From Ohtaekwangia sp036503775 (GTDB lineage: Bacteria; Bacteroidota; Bacteroidia; Cytophagales; Cyclobacteriaceae): DNA of 41,936 bases. The position numbers were made by a program, and so were the translations under genes. The stretch covers positions 1-41,936 of the forward strand of contig DASXWH010000070.1 of the NCBI GenBank assembly GCA_036503775.1, written 5' to 3'. Positions 34,462-41,936 of this stretch are shown piece after piece. The notes beneath the pieces are model-generated. The model was not told where the DNA came from. It was given only the letters and a program-made list of their open reading frames with translations, and did not search any database. Every line of letters begins with the position of its first letter. Positions within the stretch are counted from its first letter, which is position 1.

Positions 34462-34469
34462 CAAAAATA
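34462..34469 (-). promoter_or_regulatory. -7 box of TonB-dependent receptor gene
   Basis: Minus-strand TATTTTTG, exact TAnnTTTG, 22 bp before the receptor ATG. The -33 element is not clear. Confidence 0.45.
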
Positions 34470-34507
34470 GCTCTGTGCTTTTTCACCGTAATCCGCTAAA
34501 ATTCAGA

Positions 34508-34515
34508 TAGCTTTG
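34508..34515 (+). promoter_or_regulatory. -7 box upstream of TfoX-like gene
   Basis: TAGCTTTG, exact TAnnTTTG, 28 bp before ATG 34544; the -33 element is not clear. It is divergent from the receptor -7 box 39 bp away. Confidence 0.4.
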
Positions 34516-34543
34516 AAAATCTTACATCTGCCAGTAAGTGTGA

Positions 34544-34939
34544 ATGAAAAAAGCGAGAACGATACCGTTCAGTTTTGTATTGGACGAACTCTATTCTGTC
34601 AATTTGGACATTAAACCAATGTTCGGTTGTCACACACTTTATTTGGAGAACAAAATGCTGTTGATGTTAAGGCATAAGGAGGCTCATCCGCGAGATAATG
34701 GTGTTTGGGTAGGAACGTCAACAGAACACCTGGCAAGCTTGAAAAGTGACTTCCCATCCATGCGACCGGTTGAATTACTTGGCGAAAACGTAACCGCCTG
34801 GCAAAACTTACCTTACGACTCTGATGACTTCGAAGAATCTGTCCTCCGGATCTGCGAACTGATCCGGAAAGGTGATCCACGAATTGATAAGGTGCCAAAG
34901 GGCAAAAAAAAGAAATCAACCAGTCGGAAACCGAAGTAA
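34544..34939 (+). CDS. Small conserved protein, possibly TfoX N-terminal-like
   Basis: 131 residues, no signal peptide. MFGCHTLYLENKMLLMLRH resembles the start of TfoX N-terminal-type domains, followed by GVWVGTSTEHLASLKSDFPS and a WQNLP...DSDDFEESVLRICELI helix. The tail is strongly basic (KGKKKKSTSRKPK), suggestive of nucleic-acid or ribosome contact. I am not certain of the family. Its own -7 box lies upstream and the MATE gene follows by 24 bp on the same strand, so the two may be co-transcribed. Confidence 0.75.
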   Translation: MKKARTIPFSFVLDELYSVNLDIKPMFGCHTLYLENKMLLMLRHKEAHPRDNGVWVGTSTEHLASLKSDFPSMRPVELLGENVTAWQNLPYDSDDFEESVLRICELIRKGDPRIDKVPKGKKKKSTSRKPK

Positions 34940-34963
34940 AGCGGGCCGCGTGTACAGGTGTTC

Positions 34964-36301
34964 ATGGATTTAAAACTACAAACCGGCTACAGTCAGATAC
35001 TAGGAATGGCATTGCCCATTTCGTTGGCTATGCTCGTTCCTCAGATAAATTTTATCACCAATAATATTTTTCTCAGTGGGTTAGGCGAACAGGAATTGGC
35101 AAGCGCAGGAATAACGGGTGTCTATTACCTGATCTTTGCTGTGATCGGAAACGGGTTAAACAACGGCCTGCAGGCGCTCATTGCCAGGCGTGCCGGACAA
35201 GATCTGCATAAAGAGATTGGACGATTATTTTATCATGGTATCTGGATCGCGCTTACCATCGCAGCACTTGGAATAATCATAACGTATATAGCAGCGCCTG
35301 CTATACTAAGAGCGGTTATTCATAATGCACAGATCGCAGAGCAGGTTATCGACTTTCTTCTGATCCGTATCTGGGGATTGCCTTTGCTTTACCTGTATGT
35401 CATGCGGAATGCCTTGTTGGTTGGAACCAATCAAACACGATTTCTGGTATGGGGAACATTAAGTGAAGCGCTGACCAATATTTTTCTGGACTACGCCTTT
35501 ATATATGGGAAATTCGGATTTCCAGAAATTGGTTTCAATGGGGCAGCATACGCGTCCATCATCGCTGAAGGCACCGGCTTACTGGTAATTTATATGGTGA
35601 TCCATAGGAAGGGTCTACATCGTTCTTTTGCATTCTTCGAACAAACCCGGTTTGATTTTTCTGTTACTAAACTGATCCTGATTCAATCCTCTCCCCTGAT
35701 TATGCAGTATGCTATAAGCATAGCAAGTTGGGAGTACTTCTATATTCTGATCGAACACCATGGTTCCCGCGCACTGGCTATTTCTAACACCATGCGCAAT
35801 ATCTTTGGCCTCTTCGGAATTTTCTCCTGGGCGTTTGCTTCCACCACCAATACGATGGTGAGTAATATCATCGGCCAGGGAAGAAAGGATGAGGTTATCT
35901 CGCTCATAAAAAGAATTGCTTCTATCAGTTTTTCGATTTCGCTGATGATTGCTGTTGTATTGAATATTACCCCGGAAACTTTTTTATCCTTCTATGGTCA
36001 GGGCGATGATTTTATTCGGGAAGGAGTTTCTGTTATCCGGGTTGTTTCTGTTGCCTTGTTGATGATGTCGTTCTCCACGATATGGCTCAATGCCGTGACG
36101 GGGACAGGGAATACGGTGATAAATCTCTCTATAGAGCTGATCACCATTTTCATCTACAGCTTCTACTGTTACCTGGTGCTGGAGTATTTTAATCTTCCCA
36201 TTACCTGGGGCTGGGCATCGGAATGGGTTTATTGGATATGTATGTTCAGCATGGCCTATTTGTATATCCGTTCAGGCCACTGGAGAAAGAAAGAGATCTG
36301 A
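34964..36301 (+). CDS. MATE family efflux transporter
   Basis: About 445 residues from ATG 34964 (GTG 34958 also possible). Twelve hydrophobic helices in two MatE repeats: LGMALPISLAMLVPQINFI and NGLNNGLQALIARRAGQ in the first, LILIQSSPLIMQYAISIAS and TTNTMVSNIIGQGRKDEV in the second. The family exports cationic drugs or metabolites with Na+ or H+ antiport. The substrate is unknown. Its stop is 1 bp from the stop of the convergent lipoprotein gene. Confidence 0.9.
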   Translation: MDLKLQTGYSQILGMALPISLAMLVPQINFITNNIFLSGLGEQELASAGITGVYYLIFAVIGNGLNNGLQALIARRAGQDLHKEIGRLFYHGIWIALTIAALGIIITYIAAPAILRAVIHNAQIAEQVIDFLLIRIWGLPLLYLYVMRNALLVGTNQTRFLVWGTLSEALTNIFLDYAFIYGKFGFPEIGFNGAAYASIIAEGTGLLVIYMVIHRKGLHRSFAFFEQTRFDFSVTKLILIQSSPLIMQYAISIASWEYFYILIEHHGSRALAISNTMRNIFGLFGIFSWAFASTTNTMVSNIIGQGRKDEVISLIKRIASISFSISLMIAVVLNITPETFLSFYGQGDDFIREGVSVIRVVSVALLMMSFSTIWLNAVTGTGNTVINLSIELITIFIYSFYCYLVLEYFNLPITWGWASEWVYWICMFSMAYLYIRSGHWRKKEI

Positions 36302-36302
36302 C

Positions 36303-37178
36303 CTATTTACGTTTGTAAAAATAGAGATAGGTTTTTTCGGTAGGGTTCATTTCACTTAGTGTATAAAATCCAGATCCATCTCTGGCCCATGTGATGGCTT
36401 CGCCTTGTGGTTCTTCTTCATATGGTAATAGCTGAGGCTTTTCTTTCAGAACCTCGGCAACAGGTTTACCGGAAGGATTAGACCAGTAAAATACGTTTTG
36501 ATAATTCTTGAGAAGAATCTCTTTTCCATCCGCTGAAAAATCACCACCCACAATCTGGGTGAACGGAAGCGATGTAACCTCTTTAGCGGTTACGGTATCT
36601 GCGGTTGAATAAGGATACGGGATTTGGTACACGAATACCGGTTCCTCACGCTTTGATATTACATAAAGATCTTTGGTGACGGGATCAAGCAAGAGGCACT
36701 CGGTGTCCTTCCGTTGCTGAGGGAGGCGGAAGGTAATCGTATCAAACGAATCGATTGTTATTTTTTTTCCCGAGCCGGCAACAGGTTCTTCAAACCGGAG
36801 AATATGTTTATAGTTATACCGTGCTTCATTGTCACCGATCTCAGCCACATAGATATAGTTTTTCCCGGATTCAGGACCAGGGCCTACAGCAATATCTTCC
36901 CAGTCACGATTTTCGATTCCTTTGAGCTCAAGTACGAGTTTGATATTCAGCTTGGTGTCAATCAGGAATACTTCAGCGTCATTACCACTGTCATTATGTG
37001 CCCAGATGAATCCGGGGTTATTAATGCTGGATGCTATGCCCGATATTTCGCTGAGCTTTTTATTGTCTAATTCGATCAAGGCCTCTCCTGATGTAAAAGG
37101 TGCTGATTCGTTGATAAATTTTTTTTTCGAACAGGATACTCCTGTAAGGAGTAGTAAAACAAATAGGAAGTGTTTCAT
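36303..37178 (-). CDS. Lipoprotein with predicted beta-propeller domain
   Basis: 291 residues. Lipobox LTGVSC puts the lipidated Cys at residue 16. The mature protein looks like a six- or seven-bladed propeller, with motifs LSEISGIASSINNPGFIWAH-NDSG, DWEDIAVGPG, YVAEIGDNEARYNYKH, RFEEP and GGDFSADGKEILLKN. Similar proteins are annotated only as hypothetical or esterase-like-phytase-type propellers; no enzyme activity can be claimed. The repeated acidic HNDSG/WEDIA/IGDN motifs suggest a metal- or ligand-binding face. Surface or periplasmic lipoprotein. Confidence 0.82.
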   Translation of the reverse strand: MKHFLFVLLLLTGVSCSKKKFINESAPFTSGEALIELDNKKLSEISGIASSINNPGFIWAHNDSGNDAEVFLIDTKLNIKLVLELKGIENRDWEDIAVGPGPESGKNYIYVAEIGDNEARYNYKHILRFEEPVAGSGKKITIDSFDTITFRLPQQRKDTECLLLDPVTKDLYVISKREEPVFVYQIPYPYSTADTVTAKEVTSLPFTQIVGGDFSADGKEILLKNYQNVFYWSNPSGKPVAEVLKEKPQLLPYEEEPQGEAITWARDGSGFYTLSEMNPTEKTYLYFYKRK

Positions 37179-37365
37179 GGAATGGTCTCAGGTCGCGAAG
37201 AAAACAATTTCTGCATATAAAACAGATTTTTTTTTACGAACGTGTAAAACATCCGTTTGAAAAGCGACAACCATCACATGGCCACCGGATTTTTCCGGAT
37301 GAAATAATTATTAATGGAGGAATACCAAAAGAGATTTCCTTCAAACGTTGAAGGCTGAGGGTACA

Positions 37366-37599
37366 TTATTTTCGCTTTCGGAGCTGCAGTGAATCGATCG
37401 GCATCTTTCCGGTTGGTGTCGCATTGATCTTACCTTCCCGTACTAATACATCGGCTACAAATCGTACCTGATCCATCAGCATTACCCAATTGTTTTCATC
37501 CACTGCACGGGCTACATCAGAAACGGCAAACGTTCTTTCAGGACCCCGCTCATCAGCAAGTTTCAAAATGGTTTTGCGTATGTCTTCAGCCTGTACCAT
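37366..37599 (-). CDS. DUF3253 domain protein
   Basis: 77 residues, all one DUF3253 winged-helix-like domain: IRKTILKLADERGPERTFAV, SDVARAVDENNWVMLMDQVR, FVADVLVREGKINATPTGK. The domain is small and widespread and its function is unknown. It ends with basic RKRK. It is divergent from rluD (122 bp between starts). Confidence 0.85.
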   Translation of the reverse strand: MVQAEDIRKTILKLADERGPERTFAVSDVARAVDENNWVMLMDQVRFVADVLVREGKINATPTGKMPIDSLQLRKRK

Positions 37600-37708
37600 A
37601 AGATTTGCAATAGATAAACACCGTAACCATCTCCAAGGTTCTCACCGAGGGTAAGTATATCTGCCCGGAAGGATGTCGTAAAAAGCGTGTTTTATACACC
37701 TGTTTGGG

Positions 37709-37716
37709 TATTTTTG
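37709..37716 (+). promoter_or_regulatory. -7 box immediately before rluD
   Basis: TATTTTTG ends 5 bp before ATG 37722. A transcript starting there would be nearly leaderless. It also excludes the in-frame TTG at 37704 as the start. The -33 TTG is not clear. Confidence 0.4.
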
Positions 37717-37721
37717 TGGTT

Positions 37722-38744
37722 ATGGCAGATTTTCAGGAGTCAGAAGACGATGAATTATTTGAGCATCACCGCATTGTGGCTGATCGAAAACAAAGTCTGG
37801 TCCGGATCGATAAGTTTTTGATGGATCGGCTACCTAACGTTACCCGTACTAAAATTCAGTCCGGTATACATGAGGGCTTCGTACAGGTAAATGAAAAATC
37901 GGTTAAGCCTAACTATAAGGTCCATCCCCATGATGTAATCACAGTCTCATTTCCTGAACCTCCCCGTGATACAGAAGTTGTTCCCGAAAACATACCGTTA
38001 AATATTGTTTATGAAGACGACCACCTTCTGGTTATCAATAAGCCAGCAAGCATGGTTGTTCATCCGGCTTACCAAAACTGGAATGGAACACTGGTAAATG
38101 CACTGGCTTACCATTTTCAAAATCTTCCCCATATGAAGGGCAATGAAGGCCGGCCAGGACTTGTTCACCGGATCGATAAGGATACCTCAGGTCTTTTGGT
38201 CATCGCTAAAGATGAATTAACACTTACCTCGCTTGCCAGGCAATTCTTTGACCATTCTATTGAGCGCACATACAATGCTCTTGTATGGGGTATTCCTGAG
38301 CCTGCCAGTGGCACGATTCAGGTCAATGTGGGTAGAAGCCTTAAAGACAGGCGTGTGACGACTGCTTTCCCTGGTGGTGAAATGGGAAGACATGCGATCA
38401 CACACTACAAAGTATTAAAAGACTTCCGATATGTTTCATTGGTGGAATGTAAACTGGAAACCGGAAGAACACATCAGATCCGTGCCCATATGAAATACCT
38501 GGGCCATCCTTTGTTTAATGATGCCATGTACGGTGGTGATCAGGTTATGAAAGGTACTACCTTCTCGAAGTATAAACAGTTCGTTGAAAATTGCTTTAAA
38601 ATAATTCCGCGACAGGCACTGCATGCCAAGACACTGGGATTCGTTCACCCGATAAGCAAAAAATTCCTTCAGTTCGATTCAGAATTACCTTCAGATCTAA
38701 CGGAGGTTTTGGAAAAATGGGAGAATTACGTGAAGTACAGTTAA
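37722..38744 (+). CDS. rluD: RluA-family 23S rRNA pseudouridine synthase
   Basis: 340 residues from ATG 37722 (MADFQESEDD). N-terminal S4 RNA-binding domain (VRIDKFLMDRLPNVTRTKIQ, EGFVQVNEKSVKPNYKV), then the RluA catalytic domain with HRIDKDTSGLLVIAK; Asp152 is the nucleophile. LETGRTHQIRAHMKYLGHPL is the second family signature. It isomerises uridine to pseudouridine in 23S rRNA, probably helix 69 as for RluD, although RluC is the other possibility. The acidic extension of about 20 residues before the S4 domain is typical for Bacteroidota. Confidence 0.92.
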   Translation: MADFQESEDDELFEHHRIVADRKQSLVRIDKFLMDRLPNVTRTKIQSGIHEGFVQVNEKSVKPNYKVHPHDVITVSFPEPPRDTEVVPENIPLNIVYEDDHLLVINKPASMVVHPAYQNWNGTLVNALAYHFQNLPHMKGNEGRPGLVHRIDKDTSGLLVIAKDELTLTSLARQFFDHSIERTYNALVWGIPEPASGTIQVNVGRSLKDRRVTTAFPGGEMGRHAITHYKVLKDFRYVSLVECKLETGRTHQIRAHMKYLGHPLFNDAMYGGDQVMKGTTFSKYKQFVENCFKIIPRQALHAKTLGFVHPISKKFLQFDSELPSDLTEVLEKWENYVKYS

Positions 38745-38851
38745 TCCCAGAGCAAAGTCTGTAATTGATCGGAATCAGTAGAGGATAAGATTCCTGGCAG
38801 TGCATAAACTGCACCGCATGGAGAAGAAGATTTCAGGTGCTGAACGTCTAT

Positions 38852-39052
38852 TTAAAACGTCTTGCGTTTCCGGCTACTGGTAAGCGCCTGACGGATCTCC
38901 TTCAGCGCTTCCTGTTTAAACCGTCTGTATTCAGCTCCAGACTTAGGTGCATACAAAAGTCCCTTGATATAATCCAGAACTTTTTCGGTTTGCCCCTGAT
39001 CCAGCGAATTCAGCGACTCGAGGATCTCGTGTTTTTGGTTAATGACTGTCAT
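38852..39052 (-). CDS. Small hypothetical helical protein
   Basis: 66 residues, mostly helical: MTVINQKHEILESLNSL-DQGQTEKVLDYIKGLLYAP, then RRFKQEALKEIRQALTSSRK with a basic tail. The first half has the amphipathic layout of small antitoxin-like or DUF2281-like proteins, but no toxin gene is beside it. The opposite-strand 77-residue frame over the same bases is a poorer candidate. The preceding spacer after rluD holds two small hairpins (38771-38794, 38800-38814) without T-tracts. Confidence 0.6.
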   Translation of the reverse strand: MTVINQKHEILESLNSLDQGQTEKVLDYIKGLLYAPKSGAEYRRFKQEALKEIRQALTSSRKRKTF

Positions 39053-39393
39053 ACATGTAGTGGTTGTTGACTATACAAATAACGTAAATCAACCCCCTGA
39101 TGTTCAACCCGTAACGGCTCATTTAACCCTAATACAACACGGTGGTAATATTTCAGCTGAATTTGGAGAAAACTGATTTTACAAGTCTTATCCGGAGATG
39201 ACCTGTTTTTAATGTAAATGATGAATAATAAAATGGTTTCCTGGAATCATACCTGCTGTAATAAGGGCATTTGAATCAGAATCGGATGTTATCCGAAAGC
39301 TAATAGGTATAACACAAACTAAGCGTTTGCATGTCGATCCGGGATGCAGAACTTTATTTTTTAAAAAATGTACTTTTAGAATGCCGGAATAAA
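39053..39393. other. 341-bp intergenic region without recognised gene
   Basis: No coding frame of useful length, RNA gene or terminator is visible. It holds a weak GTTATCC/GGTATAAC stem (39288-39294 with 39306-39313), and the perfect 14-bp palindrome ATTTTTTAAAAAAT (39356-39369), 25 bp after the hmgA stop (minus strand). Confidence 0.5.
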
Positions 39394-40587
39394 CTAGGGT
39401 GTGTTTACTTCATGGAAGGTCTCACCTGAATTATCAGTCCAGCTCATCGGATAGTTTTTATCCAGAAACTCCAATGCATCAGTTGCCAGGTGAAGTGGAT
39501 GAAAGGTATCGATCATCACAGCCAGCTCATGGGTTTCTTTTGCCCCAATGCTTTTCTCCACAGTACCGGGATGAGGTCCATGGGGTAATCCTCCCGGGTG
39601 CAATGTGAACGATCCACGTTCAATACCTCTGCGGCTCATAAAATTCCCTTCAGCATAATAAAGCACTTCGTCCGAATCGATGTTGCTGTGATTATAGGGT
39701 GCAGGTATTGCCAGCGGATGATAATCAAACAATCGCGGTACAAAAGAACAGATGACAAAATTCCGCGCCTGAAATGTCTGATGGACGGGTGGTGGCTGAT
39801 GAATGCGTCCGGTAATCGGCTCGAAGTCATGAATTGAAAAAGCATATGGCCATAAAAAACCATCCCACCCAACAAGATCCAGCGGACTGTAATCATAAAT
39901 GTACTGATGCAGGAACCCCTGCTTTTTGATCTTCATCAAAAATTCTCCTTTGCTGGTGTCTGTGATGAGCTCATGTGGCGGGCGAATGTCGCGCTCACAG
40001 TAAGGCGAGTGCTCTTGCAATTGCCCCAGTTGATTACGATAACGTTTCACCGTTTCAACAGGTGAAGCAGATTCAATGATGAGCAGACGCAAAGGGCTTT
40101 CCTCAAATTCCAGCTTATAGATCACTGTACGCGGGATCACCACATAATCCCCTTGTTTGATTTCAAGTTTGCCAAACGGAGAGATCAGCGCACCTTTGCC
40201 ATCGTGCACATAAAGCACCTCATCACCTTCGGCATTTTTATAGAAATAATCCATCTTCCTTTTTTTAGGAGAACAAATAGCAATGGAACAGTCTGAATTC
40301 ATTAGCAATACCTTTCGCGCATCCAGATAATCATCTCCAGTGGTCTGGACTTTTGATGTATTCAAATGGGTTTGACGGAGGGCATAGTCGTCAACTTTTT
40401 TAGCACCAAATTTTACGGGTTCTTTCAGAGCTTTGATCCGCGTGGGTGGATTGATGTGATACAGGTTGGAATAGATTCCTGAAAAGCCTTCTGAGCTTAC
40501 CAGTTCTTCTTTGTACAAACTTCCGTCAGGCTGACGAAATTGAGTATGACGCTTAGGAGGAATATTGCCGAGCTTATAATAGTACAT
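39394..40587 (-). CDS. hmgA: Homogentisate 1,2-dioxygenase-like protein
   Basis: 397 residues. A cupin-type iron dioxygenase that opens the ring of homogentisate in tyrosine and phenylalanine breakdown. It has the family start KLGNIPPKRHTQFRQPDGSL, PLDLVGWDGFLWPYAFSIHDF, and C-terminal metal-site regions APYNHSNIDSDEVLYYAEGN and GGLPHGPHPG. It is shorter than the animal enzyme (about 445). The iron-site spacing reads H300-x6-E307 with D306 beside it, where the classical site is H-x5-E. A -7 box and an imperfect palindrome lie just upstream. No maiA or fahA gene is present in the window; the GMC gene upstream is on the same strand but has its own terminator. Confidence 0.88.
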   Translation of the reverse strand: MYYYKLGNIPPKRHTQFRQPDGSLYKEELVSSEGFSGIYSNLYHINPPTRIKALKEPVKFGAKKVDDYALRQTHLNTSKVQTTGDDYLDARKVLLMNSDCSIAICSPKKRKMDYFYKNAEGDEVLYVHDGKGALISPFGKLEIKQGDYVVIPRTVIYKLEFEESPLRLLIIESASPVETVKRYRNQLGQLQEHSPYCERDIRPPHELITDTSKGEFLMKIKKQGFLHQYIYDYSPLDLVGWDGFLWPYAFSIHDFEPITGRIHQPPPVHQTFQARNFVICSFVPRLFDYHPLAIPAPYNHSNIDSDEVLYYAEGNFMSRRGIERGSFTLHPGGLPHGPHPGTVEKSIGAKETHELAVMIDTFHPLHLATDALEFLDKNYPMSWTDNSGETFHEVNTP

Positions 40588-40590
40588 TGA

Positions 40591-40626
40591 TATGGAGTTT
40601 GCTTAATCAAAAATAAGCATTCCATA
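40591..40626 (-). promoter_or_regulatory. Imperfect palindrome over hmgA -7 box
   Basis: TATGGA (40591-40596) and TCCATA (40621-40626) form outer arms, GCTTA (40601-40605) and TAAGC (40614-40618) inner arms. The -7 box at 40608-40615 lies inside. It ends 4 bp from the hmgA start, as expected for an operator. Confidence 0.45.
40608..40615 (-). promoter_or_regulatory. -7 box of hmgA
   Basis: Minus-strand TATTTTTG, exact TAnnTTTG, about 21 bp before the hmgA ATG. The -33 TTG found is at 27 bp, outside the normal 17-23. Confidence 0.4.
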
Positions 40627-40678
40627 TTGTTTGAACTGACTTCAAAATAGTGTTCTGTCAAAGGGTGATTGCACAAAT

Positions 40679-40698
40679 AAAAAACGGCAGGGACTGCC
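40679..40698 (-). terminator. Intrinsic terminator of GMC oxidoreductase gene
   Basis: GGCAG/CTGCC arms (40686-40690 and 40694-40698) with a 3-nt loop; on the minus strand a G and six T residues follow (40679-40684). Confidence 0.65.
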
Positions 40699-40735
40699 CT
40701 CACTGACTATGGACTGAAATTTTATTCGTGAAATG

Positions 40736-41936
40736 TTACAGGTTTAGCTTCTTAAGTTCTTGTTTTAAAAAGGCACAGGCCCGTGCGGTTAAGGCCATAT
40801 AGGTGAGGGATGGGTTTACGCTGGCCGTAGATGCCATACAGGAACCATCGGTGATGAAAACATTTTTCACGCTATGCATTTGATTGTAGGCATTGAGAAC
40901 AGAAGTTTTTGGATCTCTTCCCATACGTGCTGTTCCCATTTCATGATTTGCATTTCCGGGGAACGAAGTATTTACAAAAGACTGAACATTTTTATATCCA
41001 GCAACATCCAGCATTTCTGCTGCTGAAGCAGCCATGTCTTTTTGCATGGACATTTCATTTGCCTTGAATTCACAATCAATAGCCAATGTTGGGCGGCCCC
41101 ATTTATCTTTTGTGCTTGAATTCAGCGTAACCCGGTTTTCAGCATAGGGTAAACACTCTCCGTACCCGCCTAAAGAAATTGACCAGTCGCCCGGTTGTTG
41201 TACACTACTTTTTAATTGTTCGCCAATTTCATCGCTGAGAATTTTCCCATTCCAGCCTGATCTTCCCGCTCCGCCCATCAATCCGAAGCCCCGGATGTAA
41301 TCTGTTCGTTTGTCTGCCAGGTTTCGGAATCGTGGCACATATATACCTGTAGGTCTGCGACCATAATAATACTGATCATCGAAACCCTCAACCTGTGCTC
41401 TGGCTCCTGCCCCTTTGTGGTGATCCATCAGGTTTCTTCCTACCTGGTCGCTGTCATTTCCCAATCCATTGGGAAAGCGGTTGGATATGGAGTTCAATAA
41501 AATAAAGGTTGTGCCTAAGGTTGAAGCATTCAGGAAAACAATCCGGGAATAGTATTCAACGACTTCATTTGTTTCAGTATTGATTGTTTCTACTCCGGTA
41601 GCTAAACCTTTTTGCTCATCATACAGAACCCTATTCACCAAGGTATTTGATAGCAATGTGAGGTTGCCTGTATTGAAAGCTGCTGGCAGCGTGCTGGCAT
41701 TCGTACTGAAATAAGCTCCATACGGACAACCGCGATGGCACAGATTCCGGTTTTGGCATACACCTCTGCCTTTGACTGGTTGTGTCAGGTTAGCCACGCG
41801 TCCGATAGTAATTCTTCTGTCCGGAAATTTCTTTTCGACCTCCGCTTTGAAATGCTTTTCAACGCAGTTCATTTCCATCGGAGGCTGAAGGCTCTGATTT
41901 GGAAAATGTTCAAGATTCTCCTGCTGCCCGCTGACT
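40736..41936 (-). CDS. GMC family oxidoreductase, C-terminal part (cut by window edge)
   Basis: About 400 residues; the frame stays open to the right edge (VSGQQENLEHFPNQSLQPP before the first Met), so the N-terminal FAD-binding part is outside. The GMC C-terminal domain is clear: ANHEMGTARMGRDPKTSVLN with the catalytic His, VFITDGSCMASTASVNPSL with the catalytic Asn, and TARACAFLKQEL. Residues CQNRNLCHRGCPYGAYFST form a cysteine cluster, as in gluconate/glucoside dehydrogenase large subunits, which may bind an Fe-S cluster or disulfides. Predicted FAD oxidation of a sugar or polyol; substrate unknown. No small subunit or cytochrome is visible on the downstream side. A terminator follows. Confidence 0.88.
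   Translation of the reverse strand, partial: VSGQQENLEHFPNQSLQPPMEMNCVEKHFKAEVEKKFPDRRITIGRVANLTQPVKGRGVCQNRNLCHRGCPYGAYFSTNASTLPAAFNTGNLTLLSNTLVNRVLYDEQKGLATGVETINTETNEVVEYYSRIVFLNASTLGTTFILLNSISNRFPNGLGNDSDQVGRNLMDHHKGAGARAQVEGFDDQYYYGRRPTGIYVPRFRNLADKRTDYIRGFGLMGGAGRSGWNGKILSDEIGEQLKSSVQQPGDWSISLGGYGECLPYAENRVTLNSSTKDKWGRPTLAIDCEFKANEMSMQKDMAASAAEMLDVAGYKNVQSFVNTSFPGNANHEMGTARMGRDPKTSVLNAYNQMHSVKNVFITDGSCMASTASVNPSLTYMALTARACAFLKQELKKLNL

Noticed and set aside
37227..37235. Run of nine T residues near the lipoprotein gene as a terminator
   Set aside because: No stem precedes it on either strand.
37285..37298. CCGGA-TTTT-TCCGG hairpin as terminator
   Set aside because: A five-base stem with no T-tract following on either strand.
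38771..38814. Two small hairpins after rluD as terminators
   Set aside because: Stems of only 5-6 bp and no T-tract; mentioned only as minor structure.
38837..39070. 77-residue plus-strand frame over the small helical protein
   Set aside because: The minus-strand 66-residue protein has a more natural composition (amphipathic helices, basic tail) and covers the same bases.
647..41936. DUF1080 pair and GMC oxidoreductase as one sugar-oxidation locus
   Set aside because: They are about 36 kb apart and separated by unrelated housekeeping genes, so no operon-level link can be claimed.
1..41936. Prophage, insertion sequence, CRISPR, tRNA or rRNA
   Set aside because: No transposase, integrase, spaced direct-repeat array or RNA-gene pattern was seen on either strand.

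Overview
The window reads as a chromosomal segment of a Bacteroidota bacterium, probably order Cytophagales. Reasons: several genes are preceded by the Bacteroidota -7 box TAnnTTTG while Shine-Dalgarno sequences are rare; there is a TonB-dependent receptor, a BatD homologue, a DUF1080/PA14 secreted protein, WbqC-like and DUF1573 proteins, and many short signal peptides ending in AQ. The genus is not claimed. Composition looks even throughout. I see no insertion sequence, prophage, CRISPR array, tRNA or rRNA gene.

Region by region. 1-446: 5' part of a cytoplasmic M20 amidohydrolase, divergent from a two-gene secreted sugar-oxidation-type pair (DUF1080+PA14 protein; beta-propeller with C-terminal cytochrome c). 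4.6-9.9 kb: batD, aroC and a large AsmA-like protein. 10-14 kb: FkbM methyltransferase, then leftward hemE, a DMT/EamA permease and a DusB-like tRNA dihydrouridine synthase. 14-16.5 kb: a rightward cluster of CPBP protease, cdsA and WbqC-like protein. 16.5-23 kb: clpC with a clear terminator, an orphan PAS histidine kinase, and a divergent-sequence PEP carboxylase. 23-26.3 kb: DUF1573 protein, divergent from a histidine kinase/OmpR-type regulator operon, then a DUF1349 protein. 26.3-30.7 kb: secreted M20 amidohydrolase, Rieske ferredoxin-like protein, an unknown secreted protein, and a CHASE3-like/GAF sensor without an output domain. 30.8-34.4 kb (minus strand): two tandem paralogous secreted proteins of unknown family downstream of a TonB-dependent receptor. 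34.5-39 kb: small TfoX-like protein, MATE transporter, propeller lipoprotein, DUF3253 protein, RluD-type pseudouridine synthase and a small helical protein. 39.4-41.9 kb: homogentisate dioxygenase-like protein and the C-terminal part of a GMC oxidoreductase.

Most genes are housekeeping or envelope functions in short transcription units. No single large undescribed system is visible. The most interesting signals are local: a phased TGTTAA direct-repeat operator in front of the kinase/regulator operon; a promoter + nine-codon leader ORF + hairpin/U-tract arrangement before the TTG-started AsmA gene; an inverted repeat covering the start codon of the DUF1349 gene; a 26-bp-arm inverted repeat at a convergent gene junction that shares words with a second locus; an uncharacterised tandem paralogue pair; and a PEP carboxylase and a homogentisate dioxygenase with altered active-site motifs.
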